Shown in pieces: positions 35,543 through 47,110 of a stretch of 64,000 nt of DNA. The notes under the pieces are model-generated. The model had not been told where the DNA came from. It ran no database searches and saw nothing but the letters and a program-made list of their open reading frames with translations. Position 1 is the stretch's first letter, and each line of letters opens with the position of its first letter. The stretch is from Gamsiella multidivaricata (lineage: Eukaryota; Mortierellomycota; Mortierellomycetes; Mortierellales; Mortierellaceae). The translations under genes and the position numbers were made by a program. The stretch is from assembly GCF_025024155.1 (NCBI RefSeq), contig NW_026251763.1, positions 1 to 64,000 on the forward strand. The letters run 5' to 3'.

Positions 35543-37434
35543 TCTGCAGGGTATAGATGGAGGGGAGAAATAAGATTTGGGCGGGGTATCGTTTAAGGGA
35601 GGGAGGGAGAGTCGTCGCTGGAGAGTAGGGAGTGTTGAACGGAGAGTGAGAGTGAGAGAAAGAGAATGAGAGAAGGAGAGTGAGAGAAAGAGGGAGAGAG
35701 GGTTCTTTAAACTTCTTCCTCCCCCTCCAGACCCTCGTGCCAAGGGCCCTGGCTGTCCCATCCTCTGTCTCAGCAGGGGCGGATGAGTCGCATTGCCTCT
35801 ACTGTAATGTATCCAATTGAGTCCCCCGCCACTGCCCCCTCTGCCCTTGTGCTCTGTTCCACATGCCACATGGTCGGGAGAGCAATGCGATGGGATGCGA
35901 TGGGCGAGAGTCTCTGACCCATGCCACGATCTCTCTCTCCCGTGATCCCTCAATATATCTCAATATCTCCAGTATATCCTTGTCTGCTTACCTCCTCCCC
36001 TCCTTCACTAAAATAAAAAAAAAAATAAAAAACAGGCGCGTTGTTCACATCAGCAGCAGTAATGCGCAGGTCTCTATGGCCGAGTATCATATGTCCCTCC
36101 CCGACGGCGATACGGGAACTTGTTTATCTCCCCATGCTCTTCTTTTTGCTGACCCTCTGAAACGGACCGAGGCAGCTCAGATGCTCATGACCAAAGTCAT
36201 ATCCGAGCCACACTTTGCCAAGTCCCCCATATACTCACAGGCCAACACCGAAACCCTATCTCTCACACACCCATATACACACAGTCATACACACACTCGT
36301 ATATATTTACATATACATACAACACTCTCCTGTCCTTTCGCTCGCACACGCCCTGGAATGAACGGACCGCATTCGCCTCTTGTGTCCCCGTCTTAGTCAT
36401 TCGAATTAATCCAATCGCCTCTTTTCGTTGAAGTTTCGACCCCATGTTGTTTGTGCTTCAGGTTTATTTCCTTCTCTTTTTTTTTTCTTCCCACTTTTGA
36501 ACCATGACCATGGGACCAAGATGGTGACAACCCGCGCGCATGCCATTTTAATAAGTCAACCAGGCATGGAGAGAATACGCACAGGATATATATTTATAAA
36601 TATGCTTTATAATTTGTGGGCCATTCAAGAGCTCGTGTACGACCACGCGTTCTGGGATTTATGAAAAGCCCAAAAGATTATTGTGATTAAAGAAGGTCAT
36701 GTTGCCCCCCCACACCTTCCCCCCCTTCCCCTTTCCCCTTTGCCCCTTCCCCTTCCTTCATCTAACCTTCTTCCTCTCCAGGACATCTGGAAGAAGGAGG
36801 GGGGGAAATGATCATCGCGCGGCGAGTCACGCGAAAAGGAAAGCACAGTTTAGCCGATTGGGAAGGCGATTAAGAAGTATTTCTACCCATAAGAATTTTT
36901 TTTTTTTCACTGAAAGAATAAGTGAATGAATTTATCGTCTACGCAAGCACAACCGTGAAGGGTGAACGAAAACAGCATGCTCAAGCTCACAGCACGTTTC
37001 TGTAAGATCCCAAAAGCAACACATAAAAACAACCGAAGCGCAGCATTGCCCAGAGAAAAAAATTAGGGATTAAGGGCGACGGGCGAGAAAGAAAGAGAGA
37101 GATGGAGAGGGCGACGATGATAATTGTTCGTCGATGATTGGATCTCTTGACAACGTCCCCAAACAGAAAACGAAACGCGTAAAATACAACAACATCACTG
37201 TGCTATGTTGTGCTGTGCTGTGCTATTCATGTTCCAGTAAGTACATGTTTTTTTTTTTATTCTTCCTTTATATACTTTCTACATTCACACACACACACTC
37301 ACAAAGGAAAGAAAAAAGTAAAAGTAAAAGTAAAAGGTATAATAGCTGCAAGATCTATTCCTTCGTGGAAACGAACCCCCGCACGCCCGCGTTACATACA
37401 CACATCTCCATGCGACCGAACACCGCCTCCTCCT
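35543..37434. other. 1.9-kb region between the two TLC paralogues
   Basis: It contains the GA-rich leader of paralogue 1 (35580-35700), a CA-rich stretch near 36260-36345, C-rich and T-rich runs (36700-36780) and AT-rich sequence. No supported gene; all open frames are short and low-complexity. Confidence 0.6.
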
Positions 37435-39165
37435 CTAAATCTCCTGTGCCCCGCCATGCTCCCGCTCTAGCGAATCAAGCCGCCGCTGATGATCCTCGCC
37501 CAACACCACCGCCGTCGCCTTGTTCTCGGACTGATCAGGCCGCTTATCCTTCCAAGGGCCAGGGCCAGGAGCCGCACAGATATCGACGCCCTCGACCGTG
37601 GCAGTGATGTATTCAGACCTAGCAGTGTCGGCGAGCGACTCTAGGACCGTACACAACTGCTGACGCCGCTGCTTGGCCTGGAACTTTTTCTGGGTCTGGA
37701 TGTAGAGCACAAACCAGTACAGATGAAGAGACATCGTGACCGTGTACAGGAACGCGACCGACTTGTCCGGGTAATTGAAGAAGATCTCGTGCCAGAGTAG
37801 GCCCACGTAAGTAAGTCGGGTGGCCACAAAGCAGAACAGGTACAGGCGTTCGATCGTCGCGGTCCGGCGGTGGGGGAACATGCGTCCGAAGGCAAGGAAG
37901 ATGCTCGAAGCTGGTTCATCGTTCCGTTTTGTGTTCGTTTTCGTTTCGTTCGATCCATCGTAACCGTCGTGGTTGTTTATCGGTTAGTCGGTTGGTTTTT
38001 TTTTTTTTTTTTTTTTTTTTACGTTAGGGTTGCGCATGTAGGATAGAAGAGAGGTGAATGTTAGTCCTGTGTTACGTTATGCAATTTAATAAAAGCCCAC
38101 GGCTCTTTCATTCACTATACCTTCAATGGGCGTCCCGCAGATGCAGAACACCGACAGCATGTCCCCGGCCCGCATGTGCACCACAATGAAATAATAAATA
38201 ATATGATGCACCACCGTCGAGAACGGCTCCAGCTGCTTGCGGTAATGAATCAGTCCCAGGACCAGATCCACCACCAAAAACCCCTGAAAGTTCGCCGCGA
38301 TGATATGAGGCCCGATTCGCCCATCGTCCGGGTAATTCTCTAGCGAGAATGCCAGGTGTGGACGCTTCATCTGTCCCTGGAAGACCCGATGCCGTAACGA
38401 CAGCGGTCCCTCGCTCAAGAGTCCATCCTTGTATTGGGTCCTGTCTGCACCAATGTCTCTCTTGGCATCGACACTGTTCGTCCGAGCATGGCTCTCCGCA
38501 TGGGAGAGATCGACGGCCTTGACTGGGAATCCCTTTGAGGAGGACGAGTTCAGAGCAGTGGCGGACGCAACAATGGAACTGCCGCTGCCGCTGCCGCTGA
38601 CACTGCTTTGCCCATACCATCCAAAGTCCGAAAAGCAGTAATACTTCGCATACGATCCTGAATCTAACCTCAAGAACGACGGTAGCGTCGACACAAGTGC
38701 CAGTGTTCCGGCCTTCAAAATTGGATAGCAGATATCCCTTGCTGCAGCGCTCGCCAGATCAACCGCCTCCATGGATGTGGCCAGTGCGGCGGCCTGGACC
38801 GTCGTAATCGGTGCTGCAACGATGGATGCGGATGTTGCCACCGGGTGATAATCGACCGCTGCGTTGAAGATGGTCCGCAGATGGGGTACCTCGTACAGAC
38901 CCGCGATCGTGAAAAGCGTGGCCGAGTAGAATCCCATCACCCAGGAGAGTCCCAGGCGATTCTTGGTCATCGATGGGTTCAGGTACCAGGTGAGATAGAA
39001 CAGACAGGGGAAGACCACAATGGTGAGCAGGAATGTCGTCCAGAAGGGATTGCGTTCAAAGCTCCAGTCCGAAGGAGCGAAGCGGGCGTCATCGAGTCCT
39101 AGGAAGCTGATGATGGATGTGAGAAAGGACGGTGAGGCCACAGGCGGAGGCCAGGCAGCCGACAT
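37435..39165 (-). CDS. TLC-domain membrane protein, paralogue 2
   Basis: Two exons, 38121-39165 and 37435-37910, phase 1, giving 506 residues. It shares with its neighbour the arrangement DLVLGLIHYRKQLEPFSTVVHH, the motif CGTPIEG immediately before the intron, and a downstream A-S-x-I-F-L-A-x-G start of exon 2. Other hydrophobic segments are FWTTFLLTIVVFPCLFYLTWYL, GLSWVMGFYSATLFTIAGLY and VAFLYTVTMSLHLYWFVLYI. A loop of about 150 residues between the early helices is Ser/Ala-rich and may be luminal. The His pair in VVHHIIYY is in the place expected for TLC proteins. The exact lipid role is unknown. The intron contains a 25-base T run (37996-38020). Confidence 0.85.
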
Positions 39166-40274
39166 TGGAATGGTGGCAGTAAGTCCAGGGGAGGTGTGTG
39201 TGTCTGTGTATGTGTAGAACAGGTGTGGGATTGGATGTGGGATGCAGGTGGACGGAGAGGAGAAGGAGAAGAAGGCAGGGGGGGGGAAAGAGGAGGATTG
39301 ATAAACGAGTGGGTTTAAGACGGACCAGGGTACGGGACGAAGGCAGCCCCGTTTAGGTCTTTAATGAGAGGCCTTGTACTTTCTTCTTCGTGGAGAGAAG
39401 GAAAGGCGAGAAGGTGGGGTTGGGGGGTTGGGAGGTGAGCAGAAGAGAGCCGAACCTGCAGGCCGCAACAAAACCGCAAAATCTCTCAGATGCTGTGTTA
39501 CAGAGTACGAACATGAACAAACGAGTCTGTTAGATTGCCTCATTACATATCCCCCAATCTCCTCCCTTGTCCAGTTCCGCCCTGGCCTCTTTCTTTGCTG
39601 AGAACAATCGCGCTTTCGTAGAAGGGGAGGCCATCTTTATCCCGAAAAAAAAAAAAAAAAAAAAGAGTAAATGAATTCCGTCTCGGTCCAAGCGAGCCCG
39701 TTTTTTTTATACAACCCGTTAAAAGAAGCAAATGACCCCATTGCGCTTCTGTCGCGACGAGGTTTTTTATCTCATCAAAAAGGAATGTTCGCGGGAGTGA
39801 GGGGGGTCAAGAGATTGAATGCATGGGCGTCAAGGTGTCGTCAGTATGAGAATCAGGCGCATCTATCTATCTATTTCGTCCCAACGGGAAGAACGAAAAG
39901 AAAAGAGAGCCCATGTTGAGCATTCCGCACGTCCAACTATGGCTGCAAGTACCCCACTCCTCGCTCCAATATTACACAAAACGGAAATGAAAGGGTTCTG
40001 CATAAACCACGGACGCGAGTCGTCCGGAATATGAGCTTCGCTCCGCTGTGGAACAGAACCCGCTTCTCTTGGTCCGTGCGAGAACGAACGGTCTATCCCC
40101 TGCCCCTTCCTCCTCACACACACCCAATGTGATCGACCCTTGTCTGTGATTCGCGACCTTTTTTCTTCTTAATGAGAACTAATGGCGATCTGTGAGTGGT
40201 CTAAAAAGCCATCCTATTTTTATAGTATTTTTTTTATTTTTCTTATTTTTATTTTTATTTTTTGAGTGAGGAAT
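39166..40274. other. 1.1-kb intergenic region
   Basis: Upstream of TLC paralogue 2 and downstream of the secreted-protein gene. It holds GA/GT-rich leader sequence (39190-39290), an A run near 39645-39664 and an AT-rich stretch (40218-40262). Nothing gene-like is supported. Confidence 0.6.
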
Positions 40275-40892
40275 TTACAGACCAATAAACAGACCTGCAA
40301 CACCAACCGCCGCAACCATCGCACCTGCCACCTGAATTCCTGCGGTAGCGAGCACAGCACCGGATCCACGACCCGTCGCTGTTGACCCTGTCGGGACAAC
40401 ACTTCCCGTCGCCGCAGCCGTAGCCGTAGCCGCTGGAACACCTCCCGCACTGATACCGACAGTCGCAGTCGTCACTGCCGTAGGACCCAGGACCGAAACC
40501 ATCGATGAGGAAGGGGGCACGGCGGCCAAGTTGACGTTATAGTTCTTGCCAACGCACTCGTTCTGGCACCCTACGTTTCCTGCACAGCCGTCCAAGCAGC
40601 TCAAGACCGCGTCGGCCGTTTTTTCTGCGGGTGCCTTGGATCCAGCTTGAGAGTGAAACAAAACATCGTTCATCGTAAGTCTCAAGAGTTACACCTGGAA
40701 CAAACCGTACGCTGCATAAAGTAGACAAGAGAGAAAAAAAAATCTCGACAACTCACCAGATCCAGGCGCATCGACCGTGCTGTTCGTCGGGCCAGCCACG
40801 GCCTTGGACCCATGATGTCCAGCACCAGAAACACCGGCTGCGACAGCACAGACGTACATGGAAAGGATGATAAGAGCAACGTGGCAACGCAT
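40275..40892 (-). CDS. Small secreted, probably GPI-anchored protein with a four-cysteine motif
   Basis: Two exons, 40757-40892 and 40275-40645, phase 1, giving 168 residues. A signal peptide (MRCHVALIILSMYVCAVAAG) precedes a short linker. Then comes a compact motif, Cys62-X3-Cys66-X5-Cys72-X3-Cys76, within VLSCLDGCAGNVGCQNEC. The rest is Ala/Gly/Ser/Thr/Val-rich and ends in a hydrophobic stretch (AGAMVAAVGVAGLFIGL) reaching the C-terminus, preceded by small residues, as expected for a GPI-anchor signal. It is likely exposed at the plasma membrane or cell wall. The four-Cys spacing recurs in small secreted fungal wall proteins. I assign no function. Confidence 0.8.
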
Positions 40893-41809
40893 GGCTGTTG
40901 GATGATATGAAAATGTATAGAGTGCTTGTGGGTTGTGCGTAGCTGAATATCTAAGAGCTTGGATGAGAAAAAAAAACGAGGCAGATCTATCCCTTTTTGA
41001 AGCATTTTTTTTTTGTTCTTTATGGAGCGAAGAGGGGGGAGGAGGGGGGGGGGGGAAACCCCATGGCGCGGTCCAAAGGATAGGACATCGCTAATAAAGA
41101 TGCCTGAAGGATAGACATAAGTAGACAGTAGGAGATACAAGAGTCTCTTTTTTTTTCTTTCAAGGGCGGGGTCCGTAGAGGGCGCAAGGGCGAGAATGGG
41201 AGACAGAGGAGACCGGGAGGGAGAGCGAGTCGCCAGGAAAAAAGGGGCCCGATGCCAGGATATGCCCGATAGGTTTGCGCTGACCATTCAAGGAACAGGG
41301 AAGGGCTCCTTTCTCTCTATCTCTCCTATGGTTGCTCCGCGTTTCCCTTCGTGAATCTCCTGTCCCTCCTAGTTCCCCCTCTATCCAGGCTCGCGTCAGA
41401 CCAGATACTGAGAGTGTGCTCCGCGCATAACCTTCGGCGTAAGGCCTCAGGGCTCACGGCAAGGCCAAGCCTGTATACGAGATGTTTACCATCCTATCCA
41501 CTCACGCATCAACAGCAACGCACATATGGACCTAAACTACGACCGCGTCTAACTGCCCGACTGTTTGCTGATCGTCCAGCGACGCCTATGCCCGTCACTC
41601 CTTCACAGTCTATCGTTCTGGTAGCAGTAGGCGGCGCCTTTTTTTTTTGGACCATGTTATTTATTCATGTTTGGTTTTTGGTTTTTTTTTTGTTCTGTTC
41701 AATGACAACTCTGAAGTCCCAAGAGCCGGGCACGAGGATGATAAGGGTAGGAGCAAAGGGAGATACAAGGCGATAAAAAAAATGAACCCAGGTTGATTTT
41801 TTTTATTGC
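40893..41809. other. Intergenic region with one doubtful plus-strand open frame
   Basis: Between the secreted protein gene and eS10. G-rich and T-rich runs lie at 40990-41060. A plus-strand frame (41351-41776) would encode basic, Arg-rich sequence (LRRKASGLTARPSLYTRCL), then a hydrophobic segment (SIVLVAVGGAFFFWTMLFI), and ends 33 bases from the eS10 stop codon. It lacks a clear ATG and part of its hydrophobicity comes from T runs, so I do not call it. Confidence 0.4.
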
Positions 41810-43061
41810 TTATTGCTGGGCAGGACGGCCACGGCCCAAACCAGAGCGGAACTCGGGCTTGTAGTCGCCAGAGGCACCCTCCTTCTTCTCGCCATCATCA
41901 CGACGGCGGTAGTCCTCACGGTCACCGCGGGGGCGGTAAGCACCCTCGGGGCGCTCTATTTACAGAGAGAAAGAAATAAAGAGATGATCGAGCGGCGATC
42001 GTCAGCGACTGTATTCTGAACAGGTAGGGGGGTCGTTGTTGCAACATGGCAAGTTAAAAAGAGACCCATGTGCGTCCCATCGTATGAACTGCTGAAATTC
42101 TACTCCTGTTGGAACGATCCAGTCGCACAGCCCTGTTGTCAATTACTGCAGATCTCCTTCACGTAAAACATTGTGTGCGTGTGTACTGATCTCCTCTAAA
42201 GATTATTCACGTGGTGCTGAATGTCGCAATGCCTCAGACGGCCATGAAATATAAAATATAACATCCTGCTCCTGTCCTGCTCCTGACTACTACAGTCGCA
42301 CGTCAATTGATATAATTTTCGTAACTACCCCAGGTGTCCCTGCTTCCTGTTAAAGCGCCGCTTGTGTTGCAAAGGTGCCGACAAAAAAAAAAAAAGAACA
42401 AAAAAAAAGCACTCGCTCCACACAAATGGAAATCCGTGTATGATAACAAGCAGACGGTTGCAGTTCCTTACCAGCACGGCGAGGGGCAGAGGGGCGAGCA
42501 GTCTTCTTGAAGGTGGCGGGGAAGATCTCCGAGGGCAAGTGGAGGTACTCGCGCAAGTACTCGATACCGGCATCAGTCAAGGTGTAGTAGTAGTACTGCC
42601 ACGAGAACTGGGTCTTGACGTACTGCTTCGAGTCCAAGGACTGAAGAGCCTTGATGACCTGCAGGTTGGGGACATCAATCTCATCGTGCTTGGGGGCGTT
42701 GAAGTCCTTCTTGGCGACCAAAACGCCATCTGCACATTGTAATCCGTGTAGTGATTTAGATGTTGCGGTTGATCAGATCCGTAGAAAGGTCGTTGATTGA
42801 TGAGGAGGTCCAGAAGTATCCAGAACGAGTTACGATCGTTATCGTAGTCCAGTAATAAAAAGTCATCCAGTAAAAATAAAAAATAAAAAAAAAGCAACAA
42901 CGAACGGGTGTAAAGAAAACGGGAGAGTCGTAGTTAGCCGCCTGCATCATAGGTCCATCCTGATCACTCGTACAAAAAATCCAGCTCTCAAGTGCGCTGT
43001 GGTGCCTACCCTTGAAGAGGGCCTCGTAGATAAGCTTGCGGTTCTGCTTGGGGATAAGCAT
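41810..43061 (-). CDS. RPS10: 40S ribosomal protein eS10
   Basis: Three exons: 43010-43061, 42472-42729 and 41810-41955, giving 151 residues, normal for eS10. It starts [20 protein letters not shown] (animal [20 protein letters not shown]). The winged-helix (plectin/S10) domain runs through [36 protein letters not shown] and [12 protein letters not shown]. The tail is Arg/Gly-rich (EYRR-type, ending [10 protein letters not shown]). It belongs to the small-subunit head near the mRNA entry. The introns are 280 and 516 bases, long for a small gene here; a non-coding RNA in the 516-base intron is possible but I found no convincing C/D or H/ACA elements by eye. Confidence 0.96.
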
Positions 43062-43689
43062 GCTGAATTATCTGTTTGTCGCGTTGAGTTCAGTGGGAGG
43101 AAAGAGATGTTAGCGATCTTGCTCGAGGTGCTCCGTCAAATAGGTATTCCGCCATTCCTGTTGGAGCTGATTCCTGTTCTATGATCTCTATGTTCGCATC
43201 AGTCCTTTCTGTCCGCCATCCTTCTTTAAAACCATCCTGCTCGATAAGGCTGTCGATGTGTATGGCGATGTGTATGGGGTTTGGTGATGATATCGACGGA
43301 TGGATAGATGGATCGGTAGGGGGTATCCATGGCATCCTCCACTCCATCCAAGCTGGGATCCTGAAGATGTCTCACGTGCATCATCCAACCACTGTGTTCG
43401 ATTAGCGCACCTGAGAAAAGAGAAGGGGAAATCCTATCCCGCCCCGCACCTTTTTTGAAGTGCAAATGGCGAAAGCCACATCTATGCATTTTTTATTCTA
43501 CGCTGGAAATCGCGTCTCTTCAACACAAAACCAAAAAAAAAAATAAAAAATATCGAGACATCCTGAGGCACCACTGCTTCAACCACTGGTACACCATGGT
43601 ATAAGAGGCGATTTAGTTATATACAGGGTTTTAATTTAGAACAAAAAAAAAATGCTTTGTACAAATGAGTTGTGTCAAAGGCATATCCT
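43062..43689. other. Promoter region of eS10 and 3' region of the LEA-like gene
   Basis: About 630 bases with a GATG/GGATGGAT-rich patch (43255-43330) and an A run near 43530. No gene seen. Confidence 0.6.
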
Positions 43690-45364
43690 TTAAGCGACGG
43701 CATGCTTGGGGTGGAACTCGGGGGCTTCAACCCTCAGCTCAGAGTGCTCGACATCTGTGAAGACAAGGGGAGATTAAGGAATAAAGAAACCGTTGTAAGC
43801 AGCCGATCAGAACACTGATGAAGGATATAGCACGTCAACATTCCACTGCCCTATCCAACATTGATCCATTGAGCATATCCAATTTCCGTCCAAGGCAACT
43901 AACCATAGCTCCTAACAGTGGCAAAGAGAGAATTCTTATTGGATCTCCAAATCATTACCGATGACATGGTGCTCGTCCGGGCTCATCTTGTCCATCGCCT
44001 GGGAGGACTTGTTGCGGTGACCCGAGTCAGCGTGTGGAACAGGGATCGACGAATCGTCCTTGTGTTCAGCATGGACACCGCGGTTGGAATGCGTCTTCAG
44101 GTTGCTGGTATGGGTCTGGTTGTTCTTGGCTGTGTGCTTGCTATCCTTTGCTGCCTTCTTGGCTCCGTCCTTGGCGTGCGCACGGGCATCCTCGAAATCA
44201 TCGACAGTATCCTCGAACTCATCCGGAAGATCATCGGTCTTGTCCTTGGCAGAGTCTTTCGTGCGCTTTGCGCCACCCTCGACGTTCTTCTTCGCGCTCT
44301 TGGCTCCATCTTTAGCGTTCTCCTTGGCGTCCTTGGCGGCGTGCTTAGCATCCTTGCTGGTATCCTCAGCACCCTTCTTGACATCCTTGGCCGTGTCCTT
44401 GACGTCCTCCTTGGTCTTCTTAGCGCCGCGCTTCACATCATCAGTTGTATCCTCCACATCCTTCTTGACCTTCTTGGCACCGTCCTTCACATCATCGGCA
44501 ACGTCTTCGGCTCCCTCTTTGACATTCTCGGCGGTCTCCTTGGCGGTCTCTTTGACGTTGTCCTTTGCGTTTTTGGCAGTCTTTTCGGCGTTCTTAGCGC
44601 CCTCTTTGATGTTGCCATGGGCATCATCGGCAGTACCCTTGACGTTTTCTTTAGCCTTCTTGATGTTCTTTCTGGAGGCCTCGACGCCTTCCTCAACTTT
44701 GTCACCCAACTTGTCAGCGGCATCGGCGACCTTGTCTGCACCTGACTTGATGGCTGTTGCAGTCCTGTCAAGACCCTCGGCGGCGAGATCGCGGGCCTGG
44801 TCCGCCATCTCCCCCGCCTTCTTTTGAACCTTTTCAGAAGCCTTGTTCAGCCTCACCTGGGCGTCCTCAGCAGCATGGGACGCTTTTTCTTTGGCCTGTT
44901 CACCGAGCTATTGGAGGTGACATCAGATATCAAAAAGGTTAGTACTGATATTTGGATTGACGATGTCATTCGTGACGAGCACAGACTGGTAACCGCATTA
45001 AAATAAATCATACCTTTTCTGCTTCCTTGAGAGCATCATCCGTGACATCTGTGCAGAGAGGAAAGAAAGCGTGCTGCATCAGGATCAGGATATCCATGTT
45101 CCATGTTACACACATAACGGTCAACTTTTTCAATGCGTCTCCCCTCCCCTTTTTTTTTTTTTTTTTTTTCTTTTCTTTGTGAAAAGTATTCTTACCGGAA
45201 ACCTGCTGTGCAGCATTCGAGACCTTGTCCTTGAGCTGTTCGCGCTGTGCGGCACGCTGCTCCTCTGTGGTGGCCATGTACCAATAGACAAAGCCGCCGG
45301 CGAGGGCGACGATGCTAGCAAACAAGGCGTTGCTGACTATGGCAGAAGCCTGAAAATGGGCCAT
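43690..45364 (-). CDS. LEA-like amphipathic-repeat protein with an N-terminal membrane helix
   Basis: Four exons: 45196-45364, 45014-45048, 43959-44907 and 43690-43754, giving 405 residues. An N-terminal hydrophobic helix (residues 12-31, around FASIVALAGGFVYWYM) is followed by about 300 residues in which Lys, Asp/Glu and Ala recur with an 11-residue-like rhythm (A-K-D/E-A/N-V-K, for example KDGAKKVKKDVEDTTDDVK). This matches group-3 LEA proteins: disordered in water, amphipathic helices on drying or at membranes. The tail is His/Ser-rich and ends in a separate 65-base exon. A role in desiccation, cold or membrane protection is inferred. Location could be ER, mitochondrial or other membranes. 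The repeat also produces two long antisense open frames (about 275 and 255 codons) that I regard as shadows. Confidence 0.8.
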
Positions 45365-45794
45365 AGTCGGGAGGGAGTTGTGCGGGTGTGGTTGGGAAGT
45401 GGAATCGGATGATATGGGATATGGATATGGCGTGGGGATGAGAATAGAATGATGGCCAAAGGATGAATGGGTTGGTTGATGAAGAGAAATGGAGAGAAGA
45501 GAGGAGAAGGAGCCGGGGGAAAAGAGGTGGAGGAAGAAATAGATGACGAGCAGACGAGTAAAGGATTCGGTGCAAGAAACAGACCAGCTTGGAATGGAAA
45601 GCAAGGTCTCACCCACTTGAGACGCATGAATCTGCAGTACGCGCGACGCGTTTATGACTATATCTGGGCGGATATGCGCACACCCTGGACGATCTGAGAG
45701 CAGAGCGCAGTCCGCGGACGATGATGCAACGAGCATGTCGACACTGCTGTAAGGGCAGAGAGAGGGCTTTATTACTCTGTTCTAAACACCGTGG
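45365..45794. other. Intergenic region, about 430 bases
   Basis: Promoter side of the LEA-like gene and 3' side of the receptor gene. GA-rich in the part nearest the LEA-like start. Nothing else seen. Confidence 0.6.
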
Positions 45795-47110
45795 CTATGC
45801 GGCCTGCTCCCTTGGCTCTTCTTGCCCCCGATGGCTCTCCATCCTCTCAGCTCCCGCTGTCTTGGGGTATGCTTGTGAATTAGTCGAAGAATTGGTATAG
45901 TCCGCTGGTGCAGGCTCTGGTATCCGCGACGACGTGCTTGCGTTGCTGTTCAACATCATCGTATCCTGGAAGCTCAGCGAGTTCACCGACGGTGTGTCCT
46001 GGTCTCCGCCCGACTCCGCATCCTGTGCTTCTCTCCTCCTCCTCCTCACTCTGGTACACGTGCAGAATCGCCAACAAGTCGAAAGGATCATCCACAGCGT
46101 CCGCATCGACTCCTTGGTCGTGCCAAAGACGAGGAAGATGAAGTAGCCAACAAGACTGCCGCTGTAGTCCGAAAACGTCGAGAGCTTTGAGGACTCGTCG
46201 TAGTTGGGATGGACGGTATTCATCTGGATAAGTCTTGGTAGGATCGCCATCGCAACAATGGCACCGAATGATAGGCAGAAGATAATCAAACGGATGCAAT
46301 GGCTAAAACGAACAGAGTTTCAGTGAGCATCATGTGGATACTTTTTAAAATAAATAACAGAAAATAACAAATGAACCAGACCGTTCGTTACCTTAATTCA
46401 AAGACTATGCGGTTGGTATTTAATCCCGAGAGGTTAACAGTTCGACGTATCTGATGGTAGTGCCGCACAAGGCACACTACCGTTAGCACTAAAAGAGCAA
46501 ATACTATATATTAATAACCTGGTGACAGCCCTTGGACGTCGTCTGCCCCTGCCCCGATCTTATTACTCTTACATGTAAAAAGAATGCCTGCAAATGCCCC
46601 CACGACCATCGGGATGGCGAACGTCGCAAGGGTCACATTAGTCTCCTTCAAATCACAGAAATAGCGCCGTGGATAGGCCATCCATTCCGGCTCGTTCCTC
46701 AGGAGGATGATGTCAATCACAACAGAGACAAACGGGACCCCAAACGCAAACAGGCAGTACCACGGAAGCATCTGTCGCTCTGTGCGTTTGCTCTGCCATA
46801 CAATCAGCCGCCAGATATTTATACCCATGCAGGCCGCTAGCAGGGTGAGGACGATGGGGACGTACTGCTCAAAGAAGGCCGAGACGATGCAGGCATCTGT
46901 ACCCCGGACGGGGGCCAAATCCTGGCCTCCATAGTAGAGGACAAGGATGGACTCGTTGATGTTGTTGATGATGGCTGCGACGCAGAAGATCTGGAGGAGA
47001 TAGTTGATGCCGCGGTAGGCGCAGTGGAAGAGAAGGAAGAGGAAGAGGACGATGCTGACGTATTCGAGGGCGATATAAAGGGCTTCTTGGTTCACACCAT
47101 TACTAGCCAT
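45795..47110 (-). CDS. Orphan seven-transmembrane receptor-like protein
   Basis: Three exons: 46573-47110, 46392-46488 and 45795-46302, giving 380 residues. Seven hydrophobic segments can be laid out in order: YVSIVLFLFLLFHCAY; LLQIFCVAAIINNINESIL; YVPIVLTLLAACMGINIW; YCLFAFGVPFVSVVIDIIL; FAIPMVVGAFAGILF running across the intron to LLTVVCLVRHY; RLIIFCLSFGAIVAMAIL; and LVGYFIFLVFGTTKESM. A basic stretch (RVRRRRREAQD) and a Ser/Asn-rich hydrophilic tail follow, as in G-protein-coupled receptors. I see no motif that places it firmly in the STE2, STE3, Git3 or cAMP-receptor classes. The ligand is unknown. The leader contains a 21-base C run in gene sense. Confidence 0.75.

Noticed and set aside
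42001..42300. Possible C/D snoRNA in the eS10 intron
   Set aside because: Isolated CTGA-like tetramers occur but no properly spaced RTGATGA partner or terminal stem could be found by eye.
43918..44827. Two long plus-strand open frames (about 275 and 255 codons), one rich in Leu/Ile/Val/Gly and resembling a membrane protein
   Set aside because: They are exact antisense of the LEA-like repeat exon, whose Ala/Lys/Asp codon rhythm leaves the opposite strand open. The sense model has matching splice sites and a known repeat pattern.
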